Assembly (NCBI RefSeq): GCF_041929345.1
Contig: NZ_JBHFNQ010000161.1
Coordinates: 7,866-71,865, forward strand
Reading direction: 5' to 3'
From: Floridanema aerugineum
GTDB taxonomy: Bacteria > Cyanobacteriota > Cyanobacteriia > Cyanobacteriales > Aerosakkonemataceae
Length of the DNA: 64,000 nt
Shown: piece by piece, positions 8,974-16,307 of the stretch
Layout: each line of letters begins with the position of its first letter
Position numbering within the stretch: the stretch's first letter is position 1
Notes under the pieces: generated by a model
The model's database searches: none
What the model was told of the DNA's origin: nothing
The model's input: the letters and a program-made list of their open reading frames with translations, nothing else
Position numbers and translations under genes: made by a program

Positions 8974-9170
8974 GCAGAGGGGCTCCAGGGGCAGAGGGGC
9001 TCCAGGCGCAGAGGGGCAAAAAACTCCTTAACTCAAAACTCTCTCCAGGGCGGGTTTTGTATTTGACTCTTCTGTTGTGAGTAAAGATTTATCTGCTCTC
9101 ACCCGCCCTGGAGAGTGAAAACTCTCAGAGTCTCCAGTCACCTTGTCACCTTGTCACCTTGTCCCAAGAG
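8974..9170. repeat. Tandem G-rich and inverted repeats downstream of prfB
   Basis: GGCAGAGGGGCTCC repeats run from about 8974 to 9016. An inverted repeat follows, CTCTCCAGGGCGGGT at 9041-9055 and ACCCGCCCTGGAGAG at 9101-9115. Then comes a (CACCTTGT)3 tract near 9139-9163. The rest of the 325-base spacer up to 9298 shows no gene. The same G-rich unit appears in the lspA 3' end and at 24133. Confidence 0.7.
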
Positions 9171-9298
9171 CCTCCGTATTGATTGTCTTAAACAAATTCT
9201 GAGGATCGGTAATACTATGCTGTGAAGGGACTAATCAAACTTGTTACATTGAAATGGAAAAATAGTAGCTAGTATATTCTGTAGAATTAAAAATCGTT

Positions 9299-9514
9299 AT
9301 GAGTAACCCAACTTCACCCACCCAACCACCGGAAGTTTCTCCCTGTGAAACTACCACGCCACCTGTAGGAACTACTGGTGAACCACGGCCTAGTTATGTG
9401 AAACTGGCAATGCGTAATATGGTACGTAAGCGGGGTACTTCTCTGAAACACTTTTTTCTGACGACTATTAGCTTGTTAGGGGTTCTGATAGGTCTTTCTT
9501 ATCTAACTCGTTGA
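9299..9514 (+). CDS. Small DUF3285-like membrane protein
   Basis: 71-residue protein with a Pro/Thr-rich N-terminal half, a conserved basic stretch YVKLAMRNMVRKRGTSL and one C-terminal transmembrane helix ending near the C-terminus. Small proteins of this form (DUF3285) are conserved in cyanobacteria and often sit just before ybeY, as here, with a 45-base gap. Function is unknown. The family assignment rests on recall of the basic block and the position. Confidence 0.62.
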   Translation: MSNPTSPTQPPEVSPCETTTPPVGTTGEPRPSYVKLAMRNMVRKRGTSLKHFFLTTISLLGVLIGLSYLTR

Positions 9515-9559
9515 TAAATAGAAAAATTTGGATGGGAATTCGGAATCGGAGGATTTGGC

Positions 9560-10051
9560 GTGGAAGTAGAACTGAATGTACAGGATTATTTTTCGGAGTC
9601 ATCCCTAACTACTGGGGTTGATGAGGAAACCTGGCAGAACTGGTTCTACGCTTGGCTAGAAACTTTGCAACCCAACAATTCCTCAGCAAAAAGCTATGAA
9701 CTTAGCCTCCGCCTCACTGACGATGCGGAAATTCACTCACTTAACGCTCAGTATCGTCAGCAAGATAAGCCAACAGATGTTTTAGCATTTGCGGCTTTAG
9801 AAGTTGATATTCCTCAGCCAGATGAAATGCTAGAGTCTTTGCCGCTCTACCTGGGTGATATTGTAATTTCTGTTGATACTGCTCAAAGGCAGGCAATACA
9901 ACAAGGTCACTCTTTGCAAATAGAGTTAGCTTGGTTAGCTGCTCATGGCTTACTTCATCTTTTAGGATGGGATCATCCTGATGATGAGAGTTTGAGGCGG
10001 ATGCTGCATCAACAGACTAGCTTGTTGGAAACTATTGGCCTTGCTATTTAG
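9560..10051 (+). CDS. ybeY: Endoribonuclease YbeY (rRNA maturation factor)
   Basis: Zinc-dependent endoribonuclease used in 16S rRNA 3' processing and 70S quality control. The metal-binding signature HGLLHLLGWDH (His-x3-His-x5-His) is near residues 132-142, followed by the conserved DDE. The DKPTDVLAFA block in the middle is also typical. 163 residues is the normal size. The start is a GTG at 9560. It lies between the DUF3285 gene and dgkA, an order common in cyanobacteria, and probably shares their transcript (18-base gap to dgkA). Confidence 0.93.
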   Translation: MEVELNVQDYFSESSLTTGVDEETWQNWFYAWLETLQPNNSSAKSYELSLRLTDDAEIHSLNAQYRQQDKPTDVLAFAALEVDIPQPDEMLESLPLYLGDIVISVDTAQRQAIQQGHSLQIELAWLAAHGLLHLLGWDHPDDESLRRMLHQQTSLLETIGLAI

Positions 10052-10069
10052 ACAAAATAAGTATTTCTT

Positions 10070-10756
10070 ATGTCTGTGCAGGCAGTAGAACGGGTTGATT
10101 TTAATTTATTCTTTTCTCTGTGTGTGCTAGACATGAAACTGAATCAACAACTGATGCCATCAAAAAATTCTAAGTCCTCAAATCGCCATATCGTAGCTAC
10201 TACTTCCGCTTCTGTGTCTGGTGAGGTTTCGCCATCAAATTCCGTTTCTGTGTCTGATGAGATTTCGCCATCAAATTCCGTTTCTGTCTCAGGTGAGGTT
10301 TCGCCATCAAACAATAATCAAACGGAACAGGTAGGACAGCCAAAGCGTGACCTGGCTTGGCAGGTTGCTTCTAATTTACTGGTAAGTTTTAAGTATGCTT
10401 GGGCGGGACTGAGATATGGTTTTGGTACCCAACGTAATTTTCGCATTCATGTTGCGATCGGAATTCTCGCAATTTCACTAGGCATTTTTCTCCATCTGAG
10501 TCCAGTGGAAATGTCTCTGATAGGAATTACGATCGGATTAGTCCTGGCAATGGAGTTAATTAACACGGCAATTGAGTCAGTAGTTGACTTAACTGTGAAG
10601 CAAACTTACCATGAACTAGCTAAGATTGCTAAAGATTGTGCAGCGGGTGCTGTGCTAGTTTCCGCTCTGGCAGCTATTTTAGTGGCAGGTTCGTTGTTGT
10701 TGCCGCCTCTGTTTGCGCTAATGGTGCAATCAAATCTGTTTTCGATTTTTGATTAG
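10070..10756 (+). CDS. dgkA: Diacylglycerol kinase (DgkA family) with repetitive N-terminal extension
   Basis: Small integral-membrane kinase phosphorylating diacylglycerol or undecaprenol. The catalytic core is the C-terminal ~125 residues: NFRIHVAIG, three hydrophobic helices, the active-site motif ELINTAIESVVDL and KDCAAGAVL. The first ~95 residues are an unusual Ser-rich extension containing three 12-residue repeats of the type SVSGEVSPSN. The start at 10070 is uncertain; an ATG at 10133 is possible. The ybeY-dgkA order is conserved in many bacteria, and trpG/pabA follows. Confidence 0.88.
   Translation: MSVQAVERVDFNLFFSLCVLDMKLNQQLMPSKNSKSSNRHIVATTSASVSGEVSPSNSVSVSDEISPSNSVSVSGEVSPSNNNQTEQVGQPKRDLAWQVASNLLVSFKYAWAGLRYGFGTQRNFRIHVAIGILAISLGIFLHLSPVEMSLIGITIGLVLAMELINTAIESVVDLTVKQTYHELAKIAKDCAAGAVLVSALAAILVAGSLLLPPLFALMVQSNLFSIFD
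10205..10312 (+). repeat. Three 36-bp tandem repeats inside dgkA
   Basis: Units at 10205-10240, 10241-10276 and 10277-10312 differ by only a few bases and keep the reading frame, encoding three copies of a Ser/Glu/Pro 12-residue unit. The near identity suggests recent slippage-type expansion. Confidence 0.9.
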
Positions 10757-10878
10757 CAATTTTAGAGAGTAAAATTTAAAATTGTCTCTGTTTTCTCGAC
10801 CCTTGGCTTTAGCGATCGGGTCAATCTAAAATTGAGAATCAGAAATCGGAAATTGTTTGGCTAAAGGAGTATAAAAAT

Positions 10879-11466
10879 TTGATTCTAGTAATTGATAATT
10901 ACGATAGCTTTACTTACAATCTGGTGCAGTATTTGGGAGAGTTAGCTTCTGAATTCCCTCTAGCTGCTGATATTCAGGTTTACCGCAATGACCAAATTAC
11001 TTTAGAGCAAATTCGCGAACTCAAACCAGATGGAGTGGTAATTTCTCCGGGGCCCGGAAGACCTGAAGATGCAGGGATTTCTCCAGATTTGATTCGAGAT
11101 TTGGGTGCAACTTTACCAATTCTCGGCGTTTGTTTGGGACATCAGGCAATGGGTCTAGTGTTTGGCGGTAAAATCGTTTCTGCCCCTGAATTAATGCACG
11201 GTAAGACTTCTCCGGTTTATCACAAAGGCGTGGGAGTTTTTCAAGATGTGGAAACTCCAATGACTGCTACTCGTTATCACAGTTTAGTTATTGAGAAAGA
11301 AACTTGCCCAGAAGTTTTGGAAATTACTGCTTGGGTGGAAGATGGCACAATTATGGGTGTGCGTCACCGAGATTATCCCCATATCCAAGGAGTTCAGTTT
11401 CACCCAGAAAGTATTCTCACCAATTCGGGAAAACAACTGCTGCGGAACTTTCTCAAGTCCCTGTAG
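10879..11466 (+). CDS. trpG: Anthranilate / aminodeoxychorismate synthase glutamine amidotransferase
   Basis: Glutamine amidotransferase subunit that hydrolyses glutamine and passes ammonia to chorismate-using TrpE or PabB for tryptophan or folate synthesis. 195 residues, the normal size. The N-terminus ILVIDNYDSFTYNLVQ is characteristic. The catalytic Cys is residue 85 in GVCLGHQAMG, and the His-Glu pair is in QFHPES. The start is a TTG at 10879 with AAAGGAG upstream. A trpG versus pabA role cannot be separated; in organisms with one copy it serves both. Confidence 0.9.
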   Translation: MILVIDNYDSFTYNLVQYLGELASEFPLAADIQVYRNDQITLEQIRELKPDGVVISPGPGRPEDAGISPDLIRDLGATLPILGVCLGHQAMGLVFGGKIVSAPELMHGKTSPVYHKGVGVFQDVETPMTATRYHSLVIEKETCPEVLEITAWVEDGTIMGVRHRDYPHIQGVQFHPESILTNSGKQLLRNFLKSL

Positions 11467-11471
11467 GTGCA

Positions 11472-11610
11472 GGGGAGATGGGGAGATGGGGAGATGGGGG
11501 GATGGGGGGATAATTTATTTAACTACCTCCCTACCTCCCTACCTCCCTACCTCCCTACCTCCCTAACCCCTAACCCCTAACCCCGCCCCAGTCCCCAGTC
11601 CCCAGTCCCC
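11472..11610. repeat. Low-complexity tandem repeats (GGGGAGAT, CTACCTCC, CCCCTAA, CCCCAGT)
   Basis: After trpG come about four GGGGAGAT-type units (11472-11510), then CTACCTCC units, CCCCTAA units and CCCCAGT units to 11610. The G runs on the plus strand and C runs further on could form G-quadruplexes on opposite strands. Heptamers such as CCCCAGT resemble the short tandemly repeated repetitive sequences known from cyanobacteria. Open frames across this tract are artefacts. Confidence 0.8.
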
Positions 11611-11655
11611 TTTTAAAGGGTAGAATCTCTATGGTTGTGTAAAAAATAGGGAATC

Positions 11656-12471
11656 ATGAAACGGCGAAAGTTGCTACGTTATACGGGGGCGAGTTTGCTT
11701 ACAGCTTTTGGTACTGCTATTGCTTCAGGATGGCAAGCAACGCAAGCCCAAACGGGTAATTCGCTGTCAATTAGATGGCTGGGGCACACTTGCTTTTTGT
11801 TTACTAGTGGTAATCAGCGTGTTTTAGTGAATCCTTTTCGCAGAATTGGTTGTACTGCTGGTTATCGTTTGCCAAATGTACAGGCAGATTTGGTGTTAAT
11901 TAGTAGTCAATTGTTTGATGAAGGTGCGGTGGAAGGATTGCCTGGTAATCCTAAAATACTTTATGAACCGGGTGTTTATCAGTTTAACGGTATTCAGTAT
12001 CAAGGTATTCGTACTTATCATGATACGCTGGGTGGACGCAGGTTTGGGACGAATGTTGCTTGGCGTTGGACTCAAGGTGGGATTAATATTTTGCATTTAG
12101 GAGGGGCGGCTGCACCAATTGAAATTGAGCAAAGAATTCTCATGGGAAAACCAGATTTGTTGCTGGTTCCTGTGGGTGGTGGTGCGAAAGCTTATAATCC
12201 AAATCAAGCAATGGAAGCAATTAAATCTCTGAATCCAAAGTTGGTAATTCCTACTCATTACCGGACTCAGGCTGCTGATGCTAATAGTTGCGATATTGTG
12301 GGTGTGGAGGAGTTTTTGAAGTTGACGGATGGTAGTGGTATGCCTATTCGCAATATTAATAGTGATTCTGTAACTATTAATGCTGCTGATTTGCCTGCTA
12401 GTGGTTCTACTGTTAAGATTTTGAGTTATCAGTTTAATTCTGTTCCTGTTGAGCCAAGACGGAGTAGTTAA
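11656..12471 (+). CDS. Exported MBL-fold (UlaG-like) protein with altered metal motif
   Basis: 271 residues. The N-terminus MKRRKLLRYTGASLL followed by a hydrophobic stretch and an AxA-like site looks like a Tat or Sec signal peptide. The mature part resembles the UlaG-like metallo-beta-lactamase fold: LSIRWLGHTCFLF, LVLISS, YHDTLGG, LHLGG and VIPTHYRT occur in the expected order. The usual HxHxDH is absent; the corresponding strand reads LVLISSQLFDE. It may therefore bind metal differently or lack hydrolase activity. It stands alone between trpG and pepP. Substrate unknown. Confidence 0.7.
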   Translation: MKRRKLLRYTGASLLTAFGTAIASGWQATQAQTGNSLSIRWLGHTCFLFTSGNQRVLVNPFRRIGCTAGYRLPNVQADLVLISSQLFDEGAVEGLPGNPKILYEPGVYQFNGIQYQGIRTYHDTLGGRRFGTNVAWRWTQGGINILHLGGAAAPIEIEQRILMGKPDLLLVPVGGGAKAYNPNQAMEAIKSLNPKLVIPTHYRTQAADANSCDIVGVEEFLKLTDGSGMPIRNINSDSVTINAADLPASGSTVKILSYQFNSVPVEPRRSS

Positions 12472-12491
12472 AGGTTTTATCAATTCTTAAA

Positions 12492-12530
12492 GTTTGTAGT
12501 AAGGGAACGACTGAAGTCGCTACTACAAAC
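12492..12530. repeat. Inverted repeat GTTTGTAGTA family
   Basis: GTTTGTAGTA and TACTACAAAC bracket GACTGAAGTCGC. This is a short relative of the elements at 28647-28743 and 39328-39390. It lies downstream of the MBL gene and may serve as its transcript end. Confidence 0.6.
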
Positions 12531-12607
12531 TTACAAGGTTACAAAGTTATTTCGCGCTAATTAACTAAAGTTAGAATATCATAATAGTTTTTAGATAGTC
12601 AGCACTT

Positions 12608-13897
12608 ATGCAAACAGAGTACAAAAAGCGTCGGGAAGAGTTAATGGCGAAAATTGGCAATGGTGTTGCTATTTTTCGCAGTGCGCCTGTGGCGGTGATG
12701 CACAATGATGTGGAGTATGCTTACCGACAAGATAGCGATTTTTATTATTTGACGGGGTTTAATGAGGCGGATGCGGTAGCAGTTTTAGCACCTCATCATG
12801 CGGAACATCGGTTTATTTTGTTTGTGCAACCAAAAGATAAAGAAAAGGAAGTTTGGACGGGATATCGAGTAGGGGTGGATGCGGCGAAGGAAAAGTATGG
12901 TGCTGATGAGGCTTATCTGATTACTGAATTAGATGAAAAGTTGCCACAGTATTTGGAGAAAGCTGATAGAATTTATTATCATTTGGGACGCGATCGCAAA
13001 TTTAATGAAACTATCCTTTCCCATTGGCAAAGGTTAATTGCTACTTATTCTAAACGGGGTACAGGTCCGATCGCTATTGAAGATTCTAATTTTATACTTC
13101 ATCCGATGCGCTTGATTAAAAGTGAGGCGGAATTAGAATTGATGAGAAAGGCGATCGCAATTTCTGTAGAAGCACATAATCACGCCAGAGAATTCGCTAA
13201 ACCAGGACGTTACGAATACGAAATTCAAGCAGAAATGGAACATATTTTTCGCTTGCGGGGTGGCATGGGGCCAGCTTATCCTTCGATTGTAGCTTCGGGC
13301 GCGAATGCTTGCATTTTACATTATATTGAGAACGATCGGCAATTACAAGAAAATGATTTGCTGTTAATTGATGCAGGTTGTTGCTATCAATATTATAACG
13401 GCGATATTACCCGGACATTTCCCGTAAATGGCAAATTTACACCGGAACAAAAGATTATTTACGATTTAGTTTTGACTGCACAATTAGCTGCGATCGACCA
13501 AGTAAAACCGGGAAATCCTTGGAACTTAGGACATGATACCGCAGTGCGAATTTTGACGGAAGGGTTAGTTGAGTTGGGACTGTTACAAGGTGACATCGAA
13601 GAAATAATTAAAGAGGAGAAATACAAGGCATTTTATATGCACAAAACCGGACATTGGTTAGGTTTAGATGTGCATGATGCAGGTATTTATAAATATGGTG
13701 AAGATGCTTGGCAAACTTTACAACCGGGACAAATTTTAACTGTAGAACCAGGAATTTATATTTCACCTGATTACCAACCAGCAGAAGGACAACCTGAGAT
13801 AGATGACAGATGGCGCGGTATTGGAGTTCGTATAGAAGATGATGTGTTAGTCACCGAGTCAGGAAATGAAATTTTGACTGCTGGTGTACCCAAATAA
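12608..13897 (+). CDS. pepP: Xaa-Pro aminopeptidase (aminopeptidase P, M24B)
   Basis: Dinuclear-metal peptidase removing an N-terminal residue before proline, cytoplasmic. 429 residues, close to E. coli PepP. After the N-terminal AMP_N domain (YRQDSDFYYLTGF), the pita-bread domain shows all five metal ligands: Asp255 in LLIDAG, Asp266 in GDITRTFP, His349 in TGHWLGLDVHD, Glu380 in VEPGIYI and Glu410 in RIEDDV. The start ATG at 12608 is clear. Monocistronic; a tnpB element lies downstream. Confidence 0.93.
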   Translation: MQTEYKKRREELMAKIGNGVAIFRSAPVAVMHNDVEYAYRQDSDFYYLTGFNEADAVAVLAPHHAEHRFILFVQPKDKEKEVWTGYRVGVDAAKEKYGADEAYLITELDEKLPQYLEKADRIYYHLGRDRKFNETILSHWQRLIATYSKRGTGPIAIEDSNFILHPMRLIKSEAELELMRKAIAISVEAHNHAREFAKPGRYEYEIQAEMEHIFRLRGGMGPAYPSIVASGANACILHYIENDRQLQENDLLLIDAGCCYQYYNGDITRTFPVNGKFTPEQKIIYDLVLTAQLAAIDQVKPGNPWNLGHDTAVRILTEGLVELGLLQGDIEEIIKEEKYKAFYMHKTGHWLGLDVHDAGIYKYGEDAWQTLQPGQILTVEPGIYISPDYQPAEGQPEIDDRWRGIGVRIEDDVLVTESGNEILTAGVPK

Positions 13898-14030
13898 AAC
13901 CGCTTTCTATCAAGGAATGATGGGAGCGTGAGAACCCCTAGCTTTTAAGTAGGGGATGAAACGCAACGCACGGGGATTAATCCCCGTGTTTCTTCGCTCA
14001 ATTTAAGATATACTAAAAACATAAAAGGAG

Positions 14031-15431
14031 GTGATAACTCTGTTTAAGACTGTTCCAATTAAAGCTAAGTTTACCGAAGAAGAAAAAGTTTTTTGGGTTG
14101 ACCAAGGTAAAAATTCAAATAGCTTAATAAATTGCGCCATTTACCATACTCGTCAAGTCTACTACGATAGGCTGTCAAATATGGATAATTCCTTCACAAC
14201 TTATTGGGTTGGCGATGAACTGCGGTCGGGATGGAAGACATATAGGTGTCACACAACTTATCCACAGTTAGACAAAGTGCACAAAGACAATCCCCACTAC
14301 AAAGCATTGGCAGCACAAGCCGCACAACAAACTTTGCAAACGGTTGGTGAATCAATTAATAGTTACAACAAATTGGTAAATCTCTACTACCAAGGAGAAG
14401 TTGACAGGCCATCATTACCTAAATATCGAAAGAAGGGCGGACTAGCAGCAATTACCTTCCCAAAACAAGCACTCATTTACAAAAATGGGTGCTTTTATCC
14501 GTCTGTGAGTAGGGAAACAAAACCTGAATTGATTACAGAAATTTCACTTCTTTTGCCAGAATTTATCGATGCTGATTGGGTGAGAGAAGTGAGAATTCGC
14601 CCTAATTTAGGAGAATTCTGGATCGACTGGATAATTGACGACGGAAAAAAGCCAATTAATATCAACCCTAACCTGGATTACACTCAAGCGTGGGGATTCG
14701 ATCATGGTGGAACTAATTGGTTAACTGGTGTTTCTACTCACGGAAAAAGCCTGATTATTGATGGTAAAAAACTGAAATCAATGAATCAAGGTTACTGTCG
14801 TTTGGTAGCTAAATACAAACAAGGGAAATCCGAATTTTATTGGGATGAAAACCTGGACAGAATTCAGCGTAAACGTAACAATCAAATGCGCGATGCGATT
14901 AATAAGGCTGCTAGATTTATTATCAATCAATGCTTAAATGACCGGATTGGGAATTTGGTGATCGGCTGGAATGAATCACAGAAAAACCGCCCTGATATGG
15001 GAAAACGCAACAATCAAAATTTTGTTGTTATCCCTACGGGACGGTTAATCGAAAGACTCAAACAACTTTGTTCTGAGTACGGAATTCAACTTACGATTAC
15101 CGAGGAAGCCAATACTTCTGTCGCTTCATTTCTTGATGGTGACTCTCTACCAAAACACGGTGAAAAACCCGAAACGTGGAAGGCATCTGGTACAAGAATT
15201 AGGCGTGGTTTGTATCGCACGAAGTTGGGTTGTTTAGTCAACGCTGATGCGAACGCAGCCGCGAACATTATCAAGAAGGTAGCCACACAGCTAGGCGTTT
15301 GCCTAGCCGAGGTGGGTAGGGCATCTTTGACAATGCCACAACGAATTGATTTGTTCAATAGGTTGGATAAATCATATCGTAAAAAGACGTTGCGTAGCGT
15401 ATCTTTAGATCGCTACGCAACATCCTTTTAG
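14031..15431 (+). CDS. tnpB: RNA-guided nuclease TnpB family protein
   Basis: IS200/IS605-type TnpB of about 463-466 residues. The RuvC triad is intact: Asp224 in FDHGG, the Glu of TEEANTS near residue 359, and Asp406 in NADANAAANI. The usual CxxC zinc-ribbon pairs are missing; instead the region reads GTRIRRGLYRTKLGC, as in a known TnpB subgroup. TnpB proteins cut DNA beside the element using omega-RNA from its right end. The start is odd: the GTG at 14031 lies inside a strong AAAGGAGGTGAT ribosome site, and the best-spaced codon after it is CTG at 14040, before FKTVPIKAKF, suggesting a mutated ATG. Translation may be weak. Confidence 0.85.
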   Translation: MITLFKTVPIKAKFTEEEKVFWVDQGKNSNSLINCAIYHTRQVYYDRLSNMDNSFTTYWVGDELRSGWKTYRCHTTYPQLDKVHKDNPHYKALAAQAAQQTLQTVGESINSYNKLVNLYYQGEVDRPSLPKYRKKGGLAAITFPKQALIYKNGCFYPSVSRETKPELITEISLLLPEFIDADWVREVRIRPNLGEFWIDWIIDDGKKPININPNLDYTQAWGFDHGGTNWLTGVSTHGKSLIIDGKKLKSMNQGYCRLVAKYKQGKSEFYWDENLDRIQRKRNNQMRDAINKAARFIINQCLNDRIGNLVIGWNESQKNRPDMGKRNNQNFVVIPTGRLIERLKQLCSEYGIQLTITEEANTSVASFLDGDSLPKHGEKPETWKASGTRIRRGLYRTKLGCLVNADANAAANIIKKVATQLGVCLAEVGRASLTMPQRIDLFNRLDKSYRKKTLRSVSLDRYATSF

Positions 15432-15464
15432 AATCCCCTTTGTTTCAAAAAGGGGAGATGTCAA
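15370..15464 (+). ncRNA. Candidate omega-RNA scaffold at tnpB 3' end
   Basis: Two stem-loops: GTTGCGTAGCG/CGCTACGCAAC (15389-15421, overlapping the tnpB end) and CCCCTTT/AAAGGGG (15435-15455), followed by TGTCAA. In this family the guide RNA covers the 3' end of tnpB and the right end, with the guide read from flanking DNA. Here the guide would begin at about 15465, inside the DUF421 start region. A homologous relic at 59668-59765 keeps the end and the hairpin positions. Boundaries are inferred. Confidence 0.45.
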
Positions 15465-15465
15465 G

Positions 15466-16026
15466 ATGGATTTACTGTTTAAGATTGATTGGTATAAGGT
15501 ATTGGTTCCCAGTACCTCAATTGCCGAACTTTTTGTGCGCGGAACGCTAGTTTATTTGATGTTATTTGCGATTCTGCGCTTTCTTCCTAACCGTCAAATT
15601 GGTACGGTGGGAATTTCCGATTTGCTAGTAGTAGTGTTGTTTGCTGAAGCTGCCCAAAATGCAATGGCAAGCAACTATACGGCGATTTCTGATGGTGTAA
15701 TTTTAGTAAGTACAATTATTTTCTGGAGTTACACCTTAAATTGGTTGGGTTTCAAATTTCGGAGGTTTCAGCGCTTTTTAAATCCGCCGCCAACACCATT
15801 GGTAGTTAATGGCAGAATGATGCGACAAAATTTGGAACAACAATTAATTAGTCAAGATGAATTAATGAGTATGCTGCGGAAACAGGGAGTGCAAAAAATG
15901 AGTGAAGTAAAATTAGCATTTATGGAGTCGGATGGCAACATTAGTGTGATTACTAACTCAGCAAAATCTACTATTTCTAAAGAAGTATCACAGGATGAAT
16001 CTGAACTTATGCCACAGAATAAATAA
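15466..16026 (+). CDS. DUF421 (YetF-like) membrane protein
   Basis: 186 residues. Three hydrophobic helices occupy about residues 20-95, and a cytoplasmic domain follows with the family block PPPTPLVVNGRMMRQNLEQQLISQDELMSMLR and VKLAFMESDGNISVI. This is the DUF421/YetF architecture; some members affect spore or envelope properties, but the function here is unknown. The ATG at 15466 is 2 bases beyond the inferred end of the tnpB element, and its best ribosome site, GGGGAG at 15452-15457, is part of the element's terminal hairpin. Original promoter and leader may therefore have been displaced. Confidence 0.75.
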   Translation: MDLLFKIDWYKVLVPSTSIAELFVRGTLVYLMLFAILRFLPNRQIGTVGISDLLVVVLFAEAAQNAMASNYTAISDGVILVSTIIFWSYTLNWLGFKFRRFQRFLNPPPTPLVVNGRMMRQNLEQQLISQDELMSMLRKQGVQKMSEVKLAFMESDGNISVITNSAKSTISKEVSQDESELMPQNK

Positions 16027-16307
16027 TTTGATGTCCGAGAATTTTCAGCAACTAGGCTTTTTGGGTTGCTACTGAAGCAGGGTAAGTTGAGTAAAAGTAC
16101 TTAATTACTCTGCTAAGTTATTAATTTACTTGCTGCTAGAGAGATGCAGAAAAGTTAGATAAGGTCATAAAATTAACTATTGTTACTGCGGTTACTCGCT
16201 GATATGGCTAGAGATAATAATTTTTTTTACTGTTTCGGGAAAATAGTTTGCAACGGACGGAAAATTAAGTAAATTACTGTTAGTGAAAATAGGTTGGGGC
16301 TGGAGCA

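Larger units (their letters stand above)
13935..15464 (+). mobile_element. IS200/IS605-type element carrying tnpB only
   Basis: The boundaries are estimated. The left side has a hairpin CCCCTA/TAGGGG (13935-13955) and a perfect palindrome CACGGGGATTAATCCCCGTG (13969-13988). The right side ends in a hairpin GAATCCCC...AGGGGAGA followed by TGTCAA (to 15464). No tnpA (Y1 transposase) is present, so movement would need one in trans. The last 44 nt recur as a lone footprint at 59668-59711 on the other strand, which supports the right boundary. Confidence 0.65.

Noticed and set aside
10205..10312. Possible CRISPR-like array
   Set aside because: 36-bp units are contiguous with no spacers and lie in the dgkA frame. 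No repeat-spacer pattern was seen anywhere in the window.
11291..11566. Open frames running from trpG into GGGGAGAT/CTACCTCC repeats
   Set aside because: Out of frame with trpG and translate repeat DNA; no homology pattern.
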